DNA of 64,000 nt, taken from positions 18,501,125-18,565,124 of the forward strand of contig OY992537.1 of assembly GCA_963921195.1 (NCBI GenBank). The letters are read 5' to 3'. Both the position numbers and the translations under genes were made by a program. Positions 22,123 through 33,245 of the stretch are shown here, piece after piece. This DNA comes from Pegoplata infirma. Its lineage: Eukaryota; Arthropoda; Insecta; Diptera; Anthomyiidae. The notes below the pieces were generated by a model, which worked only from the letters and a program-made list of their open reading frames with translations, did not search any database and had not been told where the DNA came from. Within the stretch, counting starts at the first letter, position 1. Every line of letters starts with the position of its first letter.

Positions 22123-24012
22123 CAGTGACGTTCCGTCTAATGTGCGGAGGTGTTCTCTGAACACCTAGCATTTTTCCCTCAAGTAAGTCAGTTTTATATT
22201 TTTATAATTTTTTTCAAAGGTTCAAAAATATTTTCGCACATAGAATTCGACATGTTCTCATAGCAGAAAATGTACACTTTCAGTTGGTATATCATTTTTT
22301 ATTTTCCGTCGTTTCATAAAAAAGTTATGCCAAATTTTGTAAGCATTAATGCAATTGTTTCCAACAGTTAAGTGAATGTGCGACAAAATTTAAAGAACAA
22401 ACGAAGTTGTTGGGTTGTTCTTAACTTTGTTGCGCACACTCAACTAGTGTTAAATTACAACAACTACTGCAAACAAAATATAAATTTTTAAAAGCATTTT
22501 TGTGCGGCAAATTAAGTAGCACACGTAACTTTAAGAGGTGATATCTTTTTACTGGAAAGAGCTATTGCTTTAATTTAAAAGCCATATAATACTTTGGGAT
22601 TTTATCTATGATTGTCTATACAGATATCATTTTAATTTTACATACAAGGTTGGTAAATGGTTGTCTAAAAAACACACCTTTTTATTTTTTTTTGTTTTAA
22701 ATATTGAAAAACATGAAGGTTTGTTTGATGCACGTTAATTTTATTGTGATGATGTGAGGAAGAAAATATTTCGTCGATTTCAATTAAAGAAAATAGGGTG
22801 CATTGCCTTTTACCATTTATTTTTGGCAAAAGAAATTATTTTTCGCCAACATTAATTGTTACAAAATTCGTTTTAAAACAATTTTTTTAAATACAGATGT
22901 AGGAATTCTTTAAGATACAAATATTTTTATTTAAAAACAAATTTACTGGTCAATTTTTTAAGTAAACTAATAAAGTTAATTACACAATTATTTTAGTGTA
23001 CTTTCCATTAAATCACACAACTCTACATATTCAGAAAAATTCACTTTTCCAGCAATTGCAATACATAAACTATATGAGGAGGTCCATAACAAAACGCACC
23101 AATTCCATTTTAACAGTTTTTTAGATAAACGCATAAATGTAAACAAAGTCAGTACTGAGTGTGAGTGTAAGTACTGAGGTTTGGGATGTTTCATAATTAA
23201 AGTCAGTAGTAAATTGATGTACAAATATTGAGCTTTGTGATGTTTTTTAGTAATGGTTACATAGATTTTAATGTGTACAATAGTATTTAGTAAAAAAAAC
23301 AAAAAAATCAAAAAGTGGAATTGGAGCGTTTTGTTATGGAACTCCTCATATTTATTTTGAATTTCTGATTTAAAATCTGACTTCCAGTTGTTTCTGTCGC
23401 GTATCGTTTTTCAGAAAATCGCGTTTGAAAATGCAAAACCCCAAAATTAGTACTTTTTTTCATTCCACTATTACGTATTTTTACATGGGTGTCAAAAATA
23501 GGACTTAATTTTATAAAAAATTAACGTCGTGATTCTAAATCGCATTTTTAAATTAAAATAACTCAACTGTGATCCTTATTGACCGACATCTTTTAAATCC
23601 AAATCTGCGATCAACAAATTTCTAGAACTATTTGTTTTTTTGTACTTTTTGTGTATTGAAAAAGCAAAATTTCTTGAAAAGGGCAATAAATTTTTTTTTC
23701 TTGTTGAGCCGACAAGATATAGCCCTGGATATGTGCATGTTCCTAAAAATATATTTTTTTAAACCATAAGCATAAGGGTGGGTATAAGCTTACTTTTTGT
23801 AACTGTGCACCGAAAGTCATTTCAGAACAAGTTCTAAAAATTTTTAATTTTACGGAAAAAATTCAATTAATTAAGGAATTGTGTTAGTTTTGTGTTTAAA
23901 ATGTTTTTATGACAAAACGTGATACTTCTCTTCCAAAAATTGAGTGTGCCTTGTTAGGTTAATTTTATATTAATGGTGAACACCCTGATGAAAACCTCAC
24001 GGCACGTCCCTG
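22123..24012. mobile_element. hAT-type element, CAGKGACGTKCCGT ends
   Basis: The left end CAGTGACGTTCCGT and the complement of the right end, CAGGGACGTGCCGT, are inverted. Identical CTCAGTAG octamers flank them (22115-22122, 24013-24020). The sister arm at about 20070 (TTCACTACTGAGGTAAT) shows the unduplicated site. The element is 1.89 kb. Its longest frame (minus strand, 22988-23311) is not recognisable, and no hAT dimerisation or BED motif is visible. It is probably a decayed or internally deleted copy. Confidence 0.9.
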
Positions 24013-24238
24013 CTCAGTAGTGAAGAAACTCGTGGCTATTGACGATTTTATAAAGAAAGTTAATAAAACGGTCGGCAAAGCCGATTTTCAGCAAAAAATC
24101 GATTTGCGCGACCTTAAAATCTTTTCCGAAAAATCTGAAAAAAATCTCAAAAATACTTTACCCTATAAGCTTTCAAATTATGCTTGAGCACCCAAGAAAA
24201 TCGAATAAAGGTTTTATTTTGGGACGCCCTAATGTGCA

Positions 24239-25471
24239 TTACTGGTGCTCTTCGTACTACACCTACTGCTGCATTAGAAATCCTCCTTCACCTGATACCA
24301 TTGGACATATTGGGTAGGCAGTATGCGGCTGCATCGGCAATTCGACTTAATAGCACGCTGCAATGGAGGAGCAGGGATTGTGGCCATAGCGCGATCTTGA
24401 AGAAGATAACAATACCACAAAATGAGGACTGTGCTCCCTCTTTGAGCCTCTTTGAGCGCCACTTTACTACTATGATACCATCCAGGGAGTATTGGATGGG
24501 GGACATTCCGGGTAGTGGAGCCACCAAAATTTTTTTACACAGTTGGATCGAGGCTGCACGAACAAGTGGGCTTTGGAGTCTATTCGGAAGAGCTTGGATT
24601 TAGCTTGGCTCGAAGATTGCCAGATCATTGCAGTGTTTACCAGGCAGAGATGCTGGCAATAAAGGAAGTGGCTGACTGGTTGAGCTGCAATGTCTTGTCT
24701 ACAACCGCAGTCAACATTTATACTGACAGTCAAGCCGCGGTAAAGTCCCTGGATTCAATGTTTCTGAAAACAAGATCTCCCCCTAACTGCCGCACATCTT
24801 TAAATGAGATGGCCAAGCAGTTTAACATACGACTCATATGGGTCCCAGGGCACAGAGACATTCCAGGGAATTGCAAAGCCGATGAGCTTACAAGACTAGG
24901 AACTACTTTACAGGTTCCAACATAATTGGAATGTGTTGGTATGCCTCTAGAAACCTGCAAGCAAAACCTACGGCTTTGTTCTGCGACGGAGACCAATCAA
25001 AGATGGGCAAATGGATGGACGTGTGAGACAACACGAATGATTTGGCCTTCTCTTAATCAGGCGCGCACAAGTAAGCTGATATCGCTTCCAAGAGAAGAGA
25101 TTTCGACGGTGGTTTCTATAATTACCGGACACTGTCTTATAGGGAAGCACGCAGAGCGGTTAAATGTGCCGTCGAATGACTTTTGCCGAGGTTGCATGGA
25201 TGAAGAGAAGTTGGAAACTATCGCACACTTTATTTGCCATTGCCCGGCACTTTCTGGTCAGAGACTTGCTTCACTGGGATCTAGGGAGCTGTACGATCTT
25301 TCTGATTTGTCGGATGTGAAAATTCACCATCTAAGGAGTTTCATAAGAAGCTCAAACTGGTTTAACGACAGGGGCCAGTAGGGAAACCTATTACGGTCCC
25401 GTGGTATCACAATGGACCTCAGAGTCTACGTGTGTTGACGTAAAACGTCAACAGCCACTTACAACCTAACC
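24239..25471 (+). pseudogene. LINE RNase H domain and C-terminal CCHC, with 3' end
   Basis: The reading continues CI/TGALRTTPTAALEILLHL. After a frameshift near 24515 the RNase H domain follows: FFYTVGSRLHEQVGFGVYS (the first catalytic Asp of YTDGS is Val), VYQAEMLAIKEVADW (catalytic Glu), NIYTDSQAAVKSL (Asp) and LIWVPGHRDIPGNCKADEL (His and last Asp). A stop at 24923 separates it from the C-terminal part, which carries a CRGCMDEEKLETIAHFICHC zinc-knuckle pattern (about 25187-25246) and ends RSSNWFNDRGQ at 25381. The 90-bp tail ends in CAACCTAACC before the target duplication. Confidence 0.9.
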
Positions 25472-26723
25472 TAAGTTCATTGAAACAATTAAAGCAATAA
25501 TTGATTTAAGATGAATCAAGTTATTTTATGAAGCACTTTAATAAACTAGTTCAATTTTATGAAGCACTTTAATAAACTAGTTCAATTGTTTGGTTCACTC
25601 AATTGAGCTAATCATCCGAAATATTTGAGGAACTTAAAAAAAATATTTTTCTCTTGTAATTCATTTTTAAATTTCATTGCCGATTTATATATTTTTTCTT
25701 TATATAAAAAACAATTATTCTTTAAAATTTCTCTTTTTTCTGCATTTTCCTTACACGAGTCGAAATTTTTCCTTCAGTAAATTTGATGCAGAACATATAA
25801 GTTTTAGTAGACTTTTAAGCCATTTCTTCAAAAAAGTAATAAAATAATTAATAAATACGGCAGATAGAGGGTTAATATATTCTAGAAAAATATAATTCTA
25901 TTGAAGAGGTCCAAACACTATTTTATTATTTTTTTTTTCGACTTTGAAAAAAAAAAAAAAAATCAGTGGGCTTTAAAAAAAAATTGGAGACGTTACAGAG
26001 CAAAACCCATTGGGCGTTTTACTACTACATACAAGTACTTTCAAACTGTTTTGGGTTGGTTGAGGCCCCAAGAAATTACCCTTCAATTGTTTCACAGTGA
26101 TTTCTGGAACTTTATATAAAATCCCACATTTATTCGGCAAATATCACTTTTGTCTTCCGTTTTATCTCTTATTCAATCCAAAAAAATTGACCTTACCGGC
26201 AAACCCTACTTCAAAAAGTTTAATTTTACAACATACTGGCGTTGCCACTGGAGAATTGATTAATAATGAAATAATAAATTCTTTTTTTATTTGTTTTGCT
26301 CTCGCTTTGCTCTTAAAAATATAGCCTCTTGATACTTGACCAATGTGTATTGACCAACCATTTGGTATTTTTGTAATGCGTTATAAGAAAATCATTGTTT
26401 CCTGCTTATAAAGAAAATATTAATTTTTCAGTGGAAATTTTTTAATATGCCAAATATATTTAACATGTGTGCAAGTATTGAATATTTATATGAAAAGTGT
26501 GTTTAAAAATAAAAATATTTTTAATATCAACACTTGGAATTTTCCTTTACGGATCACAGGAAAACGAAGGACTTAAGTTAAGGCTAAAGTGTTTGTAGTT
26601 AAGAAAACAATAAAAAAATCATAATGAATTAATTAAAAATTTTTTCAATAATATAAATAAACTTTATAAAAAGCGTGGTTTTTGCGCATTTGAATTAATA
26701 TTTTTGGAAGAAATTAATCCATA
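25472..26723. other. No gene seen; AT-rich, one 31-bp tandem duplication
   Basis: A unit TTTTATGAAGCACTTTAATA (extending to AACTAGTTCAA) is repeated twice between about 25524 and 25587. Otherwise I see only AT-rich sequence and no exon. Confidence 0.55.
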
Positions 26724-27629
26724 TACACTCAAAAAAAAGTGTACTAAAATTAAAGAAAATTTATTAAAATTAAAGAAAAATTGCACATAATTTGGCTCCA
26801 AAGAAAAATTTCTTTAAAATATAAGAATTTTTTTCTTTAAATTTACGATGAAAAATGCACTCGAATTTTCTAAACCTGAATATATGTGTACTTAATTGAA
26901 TTAAAAAATTGTATTCCAATTAAAGAAGATTTACTTTAAATAATATAATATTTTTCTTTAAATTTAGGATGAAAAGAGAGGGAATATTATCCTAAATTAA
27001 AGATACTTGTATTTAATTTATGTCATATATTTCATTAAATAAAGTAAATGTTTACATAAAAATTATGTAAATTTTCTTTAAAAATACTACAGCTTTGAAA
27101 ATTTCCCCCCAAATTTTATTAAATTGTATCTTCAATTCTATAACAAAATACTAAAAATAAAGAAAAGTTCGTCTTTAAAATTAAGTATTTTGGATTTCTT
27201 AATGCCCCTAAAAACCTACTATAAATAAAAAATAAATAAAAAACAATAAATAATTTTTTGTTTTAAAAACACTGTTTTATTTAATATTAAGTTTTTTATA
27301 AAAGTACAGTGGCGAGCAGAAAAATTGCATTCATTTGTAATTCATGCATAACATAAAACATACTTTTACGAAAGTAAATATTTTTTTAAGACAGAATTCA
27401 ATATTTTAAAGTAAAATATATACCAAAACGGTACTTAAAAAAATACAAAAAAAAATTAAAAAAATAGTAAAGATATCCCAGCAAAACCTTAGAACATGCA
27501 TTTTTCCACCGCTAACTAAATGCATTACTTTTTATATTTTTCATGCAATTCAAAAACAAAAAAATTGCAGATGGTAAAAGGTAGGGAAAAATGCATATTT
27601 TGTATTTTATGATTTGCACTTCATGGTAA

Positions 27630-28296
27630 CCCGAGTAAAAATTTTTATATGATGCAATACATAATGATATATAACACAATATATATTTAAACGCAATTTA
27701 ATCCGAATAATGGTGGATGTTTTTGCATTAAAAAAGATCAACTTGTATAAAATATGATTCGATTTCATCCGAGTTTTGACCAGACATTGCCATATTTCAT
27801 TGGATCCAATTAGATCTAATTGCATAAAAACATAAAAAATCTTGGTGTGTTTTGGTTTGGATGAGTTACACCACAGGTCAACGATACATTCACCAAACAT
27901 ATAATTTTCTAAAACAAAAAAAATGTTTGGGTACGCTTCGAACCAGATACGTGATAAACATTTTAAAAGTTTCTTATACTTTGCTTAAAAAACTTAGAAC
28001 ATTTTTGGTTAATTGGAAACATTTAATTGGAAACATTTATATATTGAACAGAATAAGCTATATATAATTTTATATTAAATTATACAGAAAAACAAATTTT
28101 GTATTGGCCCTAATATTATTTCATATATTTATATCAACCGTATACCTTTTAATCCGAATCATGATTAAATTATATATTACAACATATGACTGCATTTAAA
28201 AAAATTAGAAAATACCTCACGGGATGTATAATCATATATGATTTATTATGTTTGTATCAAGTTATATATTGTTATATATGTTTATTTTTACTCGGG
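27630..28296. mobile_element. CCCGAGTAAAAAT-ended MITE with AA target
   Basis: CCCGAGTAAAAATTTTTATA and the complement of TGTTTATTTTTACTCGGG are the ends, flanked by AA on both sides. The arms are rich in ATATATGAT words. Relatives are at 33246 and 49549. The right arm supplies TTTATT on the plus strand (28281-28286), that is AATAAA for the minus-strand gene. Confidence 0.8.
28281..28286 (-). promoter_or_regulatory. Candidate polyadenylation signal AATAAA
   Basis: The minus strand reads AATAAA about 95 nt after the stop codon. It lies within the inserted CCCGAG MITE. I see no AATAAA between the stop codon and the insertion, so the transposon may supply the signal. This is an inference. Confidence 0.35.
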
Positions 28297-28380
28297 AATG
28301 CATTTCGTTTTTAAGGTTTTGCTGGGATTTCATTTTAAGTATACATAGTATAAATAAATTAAAAGTGTATGAATGTTTTT

Positions 28381-29646
28381 TTATTGGTCAGTATTAAGTA
28401 ATTTAATGTCATTAAGAATTGTAGACAAAATTGTCGTCTTTTCCTGGCTTTTTAAATTAATTTTAAAAAAATATTCTTGTATAAATAACCACACTATTTT
28501 ACACTCATCAGGATATTTTATATTAAGGACGTGAAATAACTTAAATACTATATCTACACAAGCTACAATATTTTCTAATTTGTAAAAAACTGCTCCGTAA
28601 TAGACATAAAACTCTGTCAATGAAAAAATGTCTGCACCAATGCAACAAATAGTCGGCTGCAGAGTCTCCTTCTTTTTGTAAAGCATATCAATTAAGATTT
28701 TAATTTTTGAATTTAATTCAAAACTTGTCGAAGCTGTTATAAGAAAGGCGTTTCTGGAATCTTCAATCGATGTTTTTGACCATTTTTTTTTACGGCTATC
28801 CTTATCTATAAAACTCGTTCTGGAGTTCGGCTTTAAAAGTGAATGCAGTAAATATACAATTAAATTGTTCCGTAAATCTACAATATAAAAATAAAATAAT
28901 AAGAATTAAATATGAATGTTATACGTTTCTATTAAACTTTTTTAAATTGGAAAAGTATGTTCAATTATTATTTTTAAAAGAAACAGCTAAATAATGATTA
29001 TCTTAAGAATATTACTAACGGTTAATTTGTAATTTCTATATATTATTAATTATTTTTATTATGCAATTGTTTAATTAGCTAAATACATTTTAATTTTTTT
29101 TAATTTTTCAAAAAAGTAAAAATTGTTTTTATTAGTAATAATTGAAAGATCTAACTTTACTAAAAAACTATGTGTTCAAAAAAAAAATGTGTTCAATATA
29201 GACACAGTGCATTATAACCGTGTTCGATATACTTAAAAATGCGGTTTGAAAATATCAGTTTCTAATACACCAATACCCCGATTTGCGTTGCTTCGTTTTG
29301 CATAGTTTCGAGTTGCGTCGTTTGAAAAAAAATAAATTATTGAAAATTCACTTTTTCAGCTAAAATTATGAGTTTTGGAACCAATTAAACGAAAATCAAT
29401 AGAAACGTATGGGAAATCGTGCTTCAGTTTGCATCGATTCGGTTTGCGTCGCGTTTCTCCGGTCCCAGTTAACGACGCAAACCGGGGTATTGGTGTATAT
29501 TTTAAAAATTTCATTTAAAAATCCTACTTATAAATTTTAAAATAAATACCAAACATTAAGTTCGTCTTCATACCTACAAATAATTGTAAAAATTGTTCTC
29601 CTTTTAATTGAAAAAGTAATTGAAGAAATTCCCCATCAGAATCCAT
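28381..29646 (-). CDS. Two-exon gene for an uncharacterised 189-residue protein
   Basis: The coding sequence joins 29646-29574 and 28877-28381 on the minus strand (570 nt, 189 codons plus TAA). The ATG follows an acceptor (ACATTTTTAG/ATA). The first exon ends TTTGTAG/GTATGA and the second begins after TTTTATATTGTAG. The phase-1 junction makes a GAT codon, and the join is open throughout. The protein starts MDSDGEFLQLLFQLKGEQFL. It has a basic stretch DKDSRKKKWSK (residues 49-59), then RNAFLITAST, LQPTICCIGADIFSLTEFYV, YKLENIVACVDIVFKLFHVL and YPDECKIVWLFIQEYFF near the C-terminus. No signal peptide, zinc finger or transposase motif is visible. The pattern QPTI..IG....L.EFYVY / A.D..FK.FHVLN..YP.E....W.FIQ resembles, from memory, uncharacterised proteins seen in many animal genomes. 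Function unknown. Confidence 0.75.
29268..29495. mobile_element. 228-bp MITE, CACCAATACCCCG ends, TA target, in the gene's intron
   Basis: CACCAATACCCCGATTTGCG faces a right end CGCAAACCGGGGTATTGGTG, flanked by TA on both sides. It is relatively GC-rich for this window and lies inside the intron between the two coding exons. Non-coding. Confidence 0.85.
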
Positions 29647-31575
29647 TATCTAAAAATGTGAGTTATTTTATATGTTAAAAACAATTTTATTATTCATTTT
29701 TATTGTTATTGAGAACGAAAAAGTTTTTTTTATTTATTAATTTATTTCGAGAATAATTCAATTATAATTATTTAATTAATTCATTTTGAATTGATTATTT
29801 TTTTTTTCAAATAAATTTTGGTTTAATTAACTTCTTAATGTAATTTTAAATTAAAACAAATTAATTCGTAAGAAATTCATTGAATTAAATTGAGTTATTT
29901 ACAAAATGAGTTAAATATTTCTTCAACAATTCAAATTTAATGGAAAGAATTATTTTAATCATGAATTAACTCATTTGTTAAAAATTGTGTGAATTAGTTC
30001 ACAAATAAAAATTAATTCTTTAAAGGTCTGATCTGTGTGATTCTAATTTAAAACCGTTGACCGCGCCGTTCGTGTTCTGATTTTATATATGTATCGAAAA
30101 TATTTCCAATTTGTTATTATTATTTAAAAAAAAGTTTGTGGAAAAAAAAAAATTGTTAAAAAAAAGAATTTTGAATGAAATAACAAGTTTTTTTGGGATA
30201 TTTATAATATGTGTACATGTAAAAATATTTAATTCCATGTAATTAATTTGATTGTACATAATTGTATTTGAAATACTATGAAAACATAGAAAGCAGTGCT
30301 TTAGGTAAATATGTTGTGACAAACATTCCTTCTCAGTTTAACACTCCTCGAGAGCATTGTTCAGAGATAAACCCCTTGACTGACCAATTATCCAATAAAT
30401 GAACAATTGTTACCCCATTTCTTCTACAGACTTAATAATATCATAACATCAGAAAATTTTTGTATTAATTCAGGAATAACAAAATCCAAATTTATGTTTA
30501 TTGTATTTGTTCACTCAACCAATTATGTAAGTAAAAGCAACTGAAAATAACAGTTGAAACAGTTTCTATATAAGTTGTTTTTAAGTCAACTAGATTTTCA
30601 GTTCTAAAAACTTACAAATATTTACAGTAAAATATATAACTGTTGTTGAAAAAAATTACAGTTAGTTTATATTAGTTGTTTATAAAAAATCGTTGTTTTC
30701 AACTAAAAAGGGTAGATGTTTTTTTGGCTAAATATTAAACAACTATTTTTGTAAGTTGTTTTAAGCCTTTTTTAATACAACTTACACAAAAAACTAAAAC
30801 ATTTAACGTAGAAATGTTTCTACTGTCATACTCATTTGATTTTACTTACATACTTGGTACACCTGTGTACGCTTTTTCTGATGGTATAGTATTTATAATA
30901 TCTTTTGTTGTCATGGGGATCAGAACGTCATTAATAGCGCTTATGTCAAATGACAGGATTTAATTGTTTCCAACTGAATCGTCGCAAAGGAAATTGTTGT
31001 CCCCAATGAAAAATGACGATGATGAACTCAAATATCTTTGTTAATTTACAAAAATCAAAATATCAACTTAATTTTTCAATCAGGACAACAATCAACACAC
31101 TATAAAAGCGCAGCATGAAAATGCTTCAAATTATTTCAAATACTTTTTTTTTATTTCTGAATAATATTCACTTAATTTTATAATATATATGTACATATTA
31201 TTTAAACAACTTGAAAAACAAAAACAAAATAATTTTTTTTATTCAACTTATTTTGGAACAAAATTAAATTCAAATAATTATATCAAGAATTTATGTATTC
31301 ATGAATTAAAACCCGTGCCGTTATGGTTCTGTTTGGTATTAGTGTGAAGTTACACGCAAAATTGCTGATGTTCATTCAATAATGAACAATATATGCAATT
31401 GTAATTTGTGTTTGACATTGATTACATTTGGAGAGGCAAGCGTTTGTAATCATTAAAGTATAATAGATTCCTGTTTGGCTGAAAAACGCAACGGAAATTT
31501 TCTTCATATAAAATGATAACATTTGATAAAAACCACTTGATGCTCCAATTGTAATTAATCTTTTAATCTCTTAAT

Positions 31576-31616
31576 TCACGTATATAAAAAACAGGCATTG
31601 TGTTTTTTATATATGT
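31576..31616. repeat. Short hairpin in the first intron
   Basis: CACGTATATAAAAAAC and GTTTTTTATATATGTG pair around a 9-nt loop, with a single mismatch. It may be a decayed small inverted-repeat element. The rest of 29650-31727 is AT-rich intron with arrays of AATTAATTCAT (29.75-30.0 kb) and AACAGTTGAAA-like words (30.53-30.80 kb). Confidence 0.6.
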
Positions 31617-31727
31617 GAAGAAATAAACACTTAATATAAATTAATAACTCAAATCTATTTAATTTCACTTATATTATTTTAAATAAATCAATTAATTTTC
31701 AATCATTTATAAAACATTGTTACTTAC

Positions 31728-31823
31728 CTTTTATATGGATATTATATTTTTGATAAAAAACTTCACACTTTAATTGCACAACTAACCGATATGACCGCAC
31801 GCACTGAGTTAGAATTTGTTACT
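31728..31823 (-). other. 5' noncoding exon of the minus-strand gene
   Basis: The putative 96-nt exon runs from the initiator at 31823 to a consensus donor, ATAAAAG/GTAAGTA, at 31728/31727. It contains no ATG. Splicing to the acceptor at 29651-29650 would place ATAATGG at the start of translation. The exon is inferred from signals only. Confidence 0.5.
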
Positions 31824-31825
31824 GA
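31792..31825 (-). promoter_or_regulatory. Core promoter: initiator plus downstream promoter element
   Basis: TCAGT on the minus strand puts the start site A at 31823. GGTCA falls exactly at +28 to +32 (31796-31792) and fits the insect DPE consensus RGWYV. No TATA box is visible at -30, which is usual for DPE promoters. A second TCAGT with A at 31805 lacks a DPE at that spacing. Confidence 0.5.
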
Positions 31826-33245
31826 AGAAAATCAAGTTTTCTTTTGAAGTTTCAAAATTTTTTTTTTGTTTTTTGTTTTTTTTTTTTTGGTTTTTTTAAG
31901 TTAGGTATCTTTAAAGTTATTATGTGTATCTTTAAAGTTATTATGTGTTACATTAATTTAGTAACATGTCTCCTTAATTCTAAGTAGATCATCATTAAAT
32001 TGGATAACTACATCTTTAAGAAATAGAGATATAAAGAGTTTTGTTCTCAAAAAAAATTGTGTATCACTATTTAGCATATGCAAAAAAAAATGCTCTCTTT
32101 CTTTTCCTCTAAATACATATGTATTTATTGGGGTTGTTTCAATTTTAAATGTTAAAGAAATTGTCTTTATATTTATAAAGTGTTAAATAAATTTAAAGAT
32201 ATGCTTCTTTAACTTGAAGTTTATTATAATAAACTTAATTAATTGTCGCATATATTTAAAGTCAAATTTCTTTGACTCAATTCTTAATATTTATTTTATG
32301 AAAAATAATGGTTAAAATAATTAAGCTGATATTTTTTAAGAAAAAATCAATAATTTATTGGAAAGAAATTAAGATAACAATGATGAAAATATGTTTTCAA
32401 AACGCCTTTTACATAATAATTTCTATCTCTATGATTTTCTTAATTTTTTTTAAGAATTTTATTGAAAAAGTTCCTTATTTATTTCTGAAAATGCTTAAAA
32501 AAAACTTTAAAAAAACCAATTTGATTGTAATAAAAACAATTATACGGTTTATAAATTTAAGAAAAAGATTACTTTAATTTGAATAAATTTGTTTACTTAA
32601 TTTAAAGAAATAAATTAGGACCAACTAAATTTAATGAAAAATTTTCTTTAATCTATTTTTTCCCATACATTTTTTTTTTTCACTAGATCTATTATACAAA
32701 TTCTTTAAAACAGTGCATTTTTATTGTAATTTTAAAGAAATTTTTACTTTGTTTAAGAAATAAAAATTAAAGAATTTTTTCTTGTTATTTTAAAGAATTG
32801 AGTTTTTTGTGTGTACTTAATAAAAAAAAAAAATTCTTTAAATCAAGAAAATTTTCTTTTTAGTAAAGAAATTTTACTAAAATTAAAGACAAATGCATGT
32901 CTTTAATTTAAAGTTAGTTTTTCCTTAACATTAGTTTGCTCTTTTTTTTCAGTGTACCAAGTGAGCTAAAACAAGTAGAAAAGTTAAATTCGACTTTGCC
33001 GAATCTATGAATACCCTCCACAATGCATTTTTTAAGGGGTAGTATATTTTTTAACTTGAAAAAATTAATAATTTTGATTAGAAATATTTTATTTTTAGTA
33101 AAAAACTCTTTTTTTGTCATTTAAAAAAAAAAGAAAAATTACTAATTTTATTTTTTGAGTGTAAATATTTTTTCGAGTGTAATGTTTTTTTTACTGTTAA
33201 AATATTTCTGAGTGAATGCACGTACGTGTGTACACAAAATATATA

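Larger units (their letters stand above)
19864..24232. mobile_element. Long-TIR element, TTAGGGTGTCCCAAAA ends, 6-bp TGTGCA duplication
   Basis: The termini TTAGGGTGTCCCAAAA and TTTTGGGACGCCCTAA are inverted and flanked by TGTGCA at 19858-19863 and 24233-24238. The inverted arms extend for about 550 bp, including TCGATTTTTTGCTGAAAAT, TATTAACTTTCTTTATAAAA and CCAAACCTAATTTTTGTGTG. The right arm is split by a MITE (21405-22007) and by a hAT-like element (22123-24012). The middle (20.62-21.08 kb) holds a copy of the GACGGACGG repeat. No transposase frame. Relatives with TTAGGGTGGC ends lie at 34090 and 60146, also with 6-bp flanking repeats. Confidence 0.85.
17266..25471 (+). mobile_element. 5'-truncated LINE with RT, RNase H and CCHC, carrying nested insertions
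   Basis: The LINE is bracketed by a diverged target duplication, TAAGTTCATTGAAATAATAA at 17244 and TAAGTTCATTGAAACAATTA at 25472. Its 5' end lies inside the RT domain and its 3' end is ACAACCTAACC, without poly(A). It is interrupted by a foldback element (17971-19404) and by a long-TIR element (19864-24232). Removing both restores continuous protein motifs: CHVVAY/ADDVAIAV across the first and RMASMCI/TGALRTTP across the second. The domain order RT - thumb - RNase H - CCHC suggests an I/LOA/R1-like group. LOA-like is my best guess. Confidence 0.9.
27477..28326. mobile_element. CCCAGCAAAACCTTA-ended MITE with AT target
   Basis: CCCAGCAAAACCTTA and its complement TAAGGTTTTGCTGGG end the element, and AT flanks both sides. 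It lies about 55 bp beyond the stop codon of the minus-strand gene. It contains another element (27630-28296). No coding frame of its own. Confidence 0.8.
26726..32954. mobile_element. 6.2-kb CACTSAAAAAAAAG-TIR element enclosing a spliced gene (candidate autonomous element)
   Basis: The left end CACTCAAAAAAAAGTGTACT (continuing AAAATTAAAGAAAA) is mirrored by a right end whose complement reads CACTGAAAAAAAAGAGCAAA (continuing CTAATGTTAAGGAAAA). TA lies on both sides. The left terminus closely matches the 917-bp MITE at 8082. Both arms (26.73-27.19 kb and about 31.9-32.95 kb) are arrays of AATTAAAGAAA-like words. Between them lies a minus-strand gene (28381-31823). Nested elements sit at 27477, 27630 and 29268. 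The two ends could belong to different elements. The shared arm vocabulary argues against that. Confidence 0.6.

Noticed and set aside
22988..23311. Minus-strand 107-codon frame as a hAT transposase
   Set aside because: No hAT dimerisation, BED or catalytic motif is visible. The composition is simple and the frame is probably fortuitous.
26726..32954. Calling the 189-codon gene a transposase
   Set aside because: No DDE, zinc-finger or helix-turn-helix motif is visible, so only its position inside the element is reported.
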